The position numbers and the translations under genes were made by a program. The notes beneath the pieces were generated by a model. That model was not told the DNA's origin. It ran no database searches and worked only from the letters and a program-made list of their open reading frames with translations. Positions 62,191-64,000 of a DNA stretch of 64,000 nt are shown in pieces; position 1 is the first letter of the stretch; the number at the start of each line of letters is the position of its first letter. The stretch spans positions 310,001-374,000 of the forward strand of contig NZ_BEWM01000001.1 in the NCBI RefSeq assembly GCF_002723935.1, given 5' to 3'. The stretch is from Gluconobacter cerinus (GTDB lineage: Bacteria; Pseudomonadota; Alphaproteobacteria; Acetobacterales; Acetobacteraceae).

Positions 62191-63003
62191 TCAAGCAGCA
62201 GTGCGGGCCGTAACACCCAGACGGAAGCCTTCTTTCTTCAGTGCCTGAATGGATGCCTCAGAGTACCTGGCAACCAGCGGCGTTACGTTACCCGGTGCGC
62301 ACCAGAAGCCAAGCGTAACGGCGACATTGGCCGGACGAGGCAGAAACGAAACGGATGGCGCGGGCGTTTTGAGAACCAGAGCGTCATTTTCAAACAGCCC
62401 CAGAAGCAGTGCACGAGCATTGTCGATATCGTCGTTGTAATCAATCAGCAGACTGACCGACGCCAGAAGCCGCTCTGACTGCGAGCTGTTGATGACAACA
62501 TTGTTCGAGAGCGTCCCGTTTGGCACATAGACGATGTCATTGCTGGCATCCTGCAGTACGGTGCGGAACATCTCGATCGAAACAACCGTTCCGGTATTAC
62601 CCGCTGCCGTAATGGAATCACCGACCTTGAACGGACGGAACAGCAGGATCAGCACGCCACCCGCAAAGTTGGCAAGACTGCCCTGAAGCGCCATGCCAAC
62701 AGCGAGGCCAGCCGCGCCGAGAACCGCGACGAAGGACGTCGTTGCAATGCCAACCATCGAAGCAACGCTGATCAGCAGAAGCGCCTTCAGCAGCAGCCCG
62801 ACGACACTGAGCAGAAAGCCCCTGAGAGTCGGCTCAATGTTGCTGGCGGCCATCATGCGGCCCATGCCGCGCGTGATCATGTTGATGATGGACCAGCCCA
62901 CCAACAGCACGATAATCGCCAGAACAAGCTGCCCGACGTAACTCAGAAGAGTGGGAAGCCAGCCATAAAACTGTCCCCACAATGTATTGACGTGATTTTC
63001 CAT
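62191..63003 (-). CDS. Small-conductance mechanosensitive channel (MscS family)
   Basis: A 270-residue inner-membrane channel that opens under membrane tension to protect against osmotic downshock. Three N-terminal spans are followed by the pore helix TM3 (LGAAGLAVGMALQGSLANFA) and the beta domain signature RPFKVGDSITAAGNTGTVVS, then VPNGTLSNNVVIN. Length and order match E. coli MscS. The ATG at 63003 has AGGGG just upstream; an earlier in-frame ATG (63033) was rejected. Confidence 0.94.
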   Translation of the reverse strand: MENHVNTLWGQFYGWLPTLLSYVGQLVLAIIVLLVGWSIINMITRGMGRMMAASNIEPTLRGFLLSVVGLLLKALLLISVASMVGIATTSFVAVLGAAGLAVGMALQGSLANFAGGVLILLFRPFKVGDSITAAGNTGTVVSIEMFRTVLQDASNDIVYVPNGTLSNNVVINSSQSERLLASVSLLIDYNDDIDNARALLLGLFENDALVLKTPAPSVSFLPRPANVAVTLGFWCAPGNVTPLVARYSEASIQALKKEGFRLGVTARTAA

Positions 63004-63318
63004 GAACCCCTCTGTCGCTCGTTCAGTTGGCACAGCCGTGCCTACAGATGGATCACAGGGTAGTGGGCTTCCATGGGCGGCTTCAAGTCTGGCTTGAAAA
63101 GTTGGTCGCCTCTTAATTCACAAATCATCCGGCTCAGAAGGTGCCCGCAGGCGAAGGACAGGAATTCCCATCACGTTCGAGCGAGAGGCGCGTCTGTAGC
63201 CCTATGTCACGGTTCCAGAGCACGCGGCGAACGTTGAGGCCCTTGTACGACAACATTTCGTCGTGCCGGGCGACCCCGGCCGCAAGGGATGGCCGCTGCC
63301 CGAACCTGGAGAGAAGCC
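63004..63318. other. Gap between divergent mscS and fdhA genes
   Basis: 315 bp holding the two divergent promoters, neither of which I could place. No hairpin, repeat or small gene stands out. Confidence 0.45.
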
Positions 63319-64000
63319 ATGTCTGACGAAAACAGAGGGGTCGTTTATCTTGGCCCCAATCATGTTGAAGTCCAGCGGATCGATGACCCCAGAATGGAAA
63401 CACCCGATGGCCGGAAGATTGACCACGGCGTCATTCTCAAGGTCGTCTCCACCAATATCTGCGGCTCCGACCAGCATATGGTTCGGGGCCGTACAACAGC
63501 GCCATCCGGGCTGGTCCTCGGCCACGAAATCACCGGCGAAGTCATCGAAACCGGATCGGATGTCGAGATGGTCCGCAAGGGCGATCTGGTCTCCGTTCCC
63601 TTTAACGTCGCCTGTGGGCGATGCCGATGCTGCCGGGAACAGCACACGGGCGTATGCCTGACGGTCAATGCGAGCCGCGCGGGTGGCGCCTATGGCTATG
63701 TGGATATGGGCGGATGGATCGGCGGACAGGCCCGCTACGTCATGGTCCCTTATGCCGACTTCAATCTGCTGCGCTTCCCTGACAAGGCTCAGGCACTTGA
63801 GCGCATCAGAGACCTCACAATGCTGACCGATATTCTCCCCACCGGGTTCCATGGCGCCATCAATGCCAAGGTGGGTGTGGGCTCAACGGTCTATATCGCA
63901 GGAGCAGGCCCTGTCGGCATGGCAGCGGCCGCGTCGGCGCGCATTCTTGGCGCTGCGGTTGTCATGATTGGCGATTTCAATCCTGAACGCCTCGCCCACG
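63319..64000 (+). CDS. fdhA: Glutathione-independent formaldehyde dehydrogenase (3' end cut by window edge)
   Basis: The first 227 residues of a ~400-residue zinc medium-chain dehydrogenase with tightly bound NAD. MSDENRGVVYLGPNHVEVQR, VVSTNICGSDQHMVRGRTTA, LVLGHEITGEVIE, the structural cysteines in NVACGRCRCCREQHTGVCLT and GAYGYVDMGGWIGGQARYVM closely follow the Pseudomonas putida formaldehyde dehydrogenase. The dinucleotide motif YIAGAGPVGMAAAASA is near the cut. It oxidises formaldehyde (or disproportionates aldehydes) without glutathione. GGAGAGAAG precedes the ATG. Confidence 0.93.
   Translation, partial: MSDENRGVVYLGPNHVEVQRIDDPRMETPDGRKIDHGVILKVVSTNICGSDQHMVRGRTTAPSGLVLGHEITGEVIETGSDVEMVRKGDLVSVPFNVACGRCRCCREQHTGVCLTVNASRAGGAYGYVDMGGWIGGQARYVMVPYADFNLLRFPDKAQALERIRDLTMLTDILPTGFHGAINAKVGVGSTVYIAGAGPVGMAAAASARILGAAVVMIGDFNPERLAH

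Overview
This window looks like a chromosomal segment of an acetic acid bacterium (Alphaproteobacteria, Acetobacteraceae), most like Gluconobacter or a close relative. The basis is the alphaproteobacterial block dgt-argS-SPOR-scpA-scpB-tatB-tatC-serS, the mreBCD-mrdA-rodA block, L-idonate 5-dehydrogenase, an Old Yellow Enzyme, a glutathione-independent formaldehyde dehydrogenase and a YXWGXW-type secreted protein. The genus is inferred from gene content, not tested. Most of the window is dense housekeeping sequence with short gaps, ATGA overlaps and clear hairpin terminators.

Layout. 1-2.3 kb: glutathione reductase (cut by the left edge) and ferredoxin-NADP reductase. 2.4-6.3 kb: a SUV3-like helicase, an XRE regulator and a YbaY/META-domain exported protein. 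6.3-14.4 kb: the minus-strand block dgt, argS, SPOR protein, scpA, scpB, tatB, tatC, serS. 14.6-20 kb: A-type Fe-S carrier, exonuclease III, a small exported protein, a LysR/Old Yellow Enzyme divergent pair, an alpha/beta hydrolase and a CPBP membrane protein. 20-24.4 kb: aspS, a Rieske-fused ferredoxin reductase and a DUF2076 protein. 25-31 kb: glyQ, glyS, a PD-(D/E)XK-DUF2075 ATPase and idnD. 31-37 kb: the cell-shape genes. 37-44.7 kb: two glycine-zipper lipoproteins, a TauE/SafE exporter, leuA, an amidase and RNase E. 44.8-49.4 kb: an NmrA-like oxidoreductase, PhnA, a lipoprotein, xseA and purD. 49.5-52.2 kb: an AT-rich divergent pair of unknown genes. 52.3-58.4 kb: polA followed by a Sco-like protein and a peptide-type binding protein, then a lipoprotein hydrolase. 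58.5-62.05 kb: a decayed integrated element. 62.2-64 kb: an MscS channel and fdhA (cut by the right edge).

The accessory part is the 3.5-kb element beside tRNA-Arg(CCG). It holds a frameshifted tyrosine integrase, small phage-type genes (an HTH gene with an in-frame amber stop, and a DUF3164 gene with a one-base frameshift) and a low-GC FemAB/GNAT-type gene. Copies of a GGTTTGRC-type motif lie just inside both ends, and the tRNA 3' end sequence GGGTCCAC recurs at the right end, so the probable attachment sites can still be seen.

I did not find an unmistakable new system. The best candidates for something undescribed are the PD-(D/E)XK-DUF2075 gene coupled to glyS, the divergent pair at 49.5-52.2 kb, the Sco-like protein with a CX4C motif in the polA operon, and a perfect 17-bp palindrome upstream of the TauE/SafE gene.
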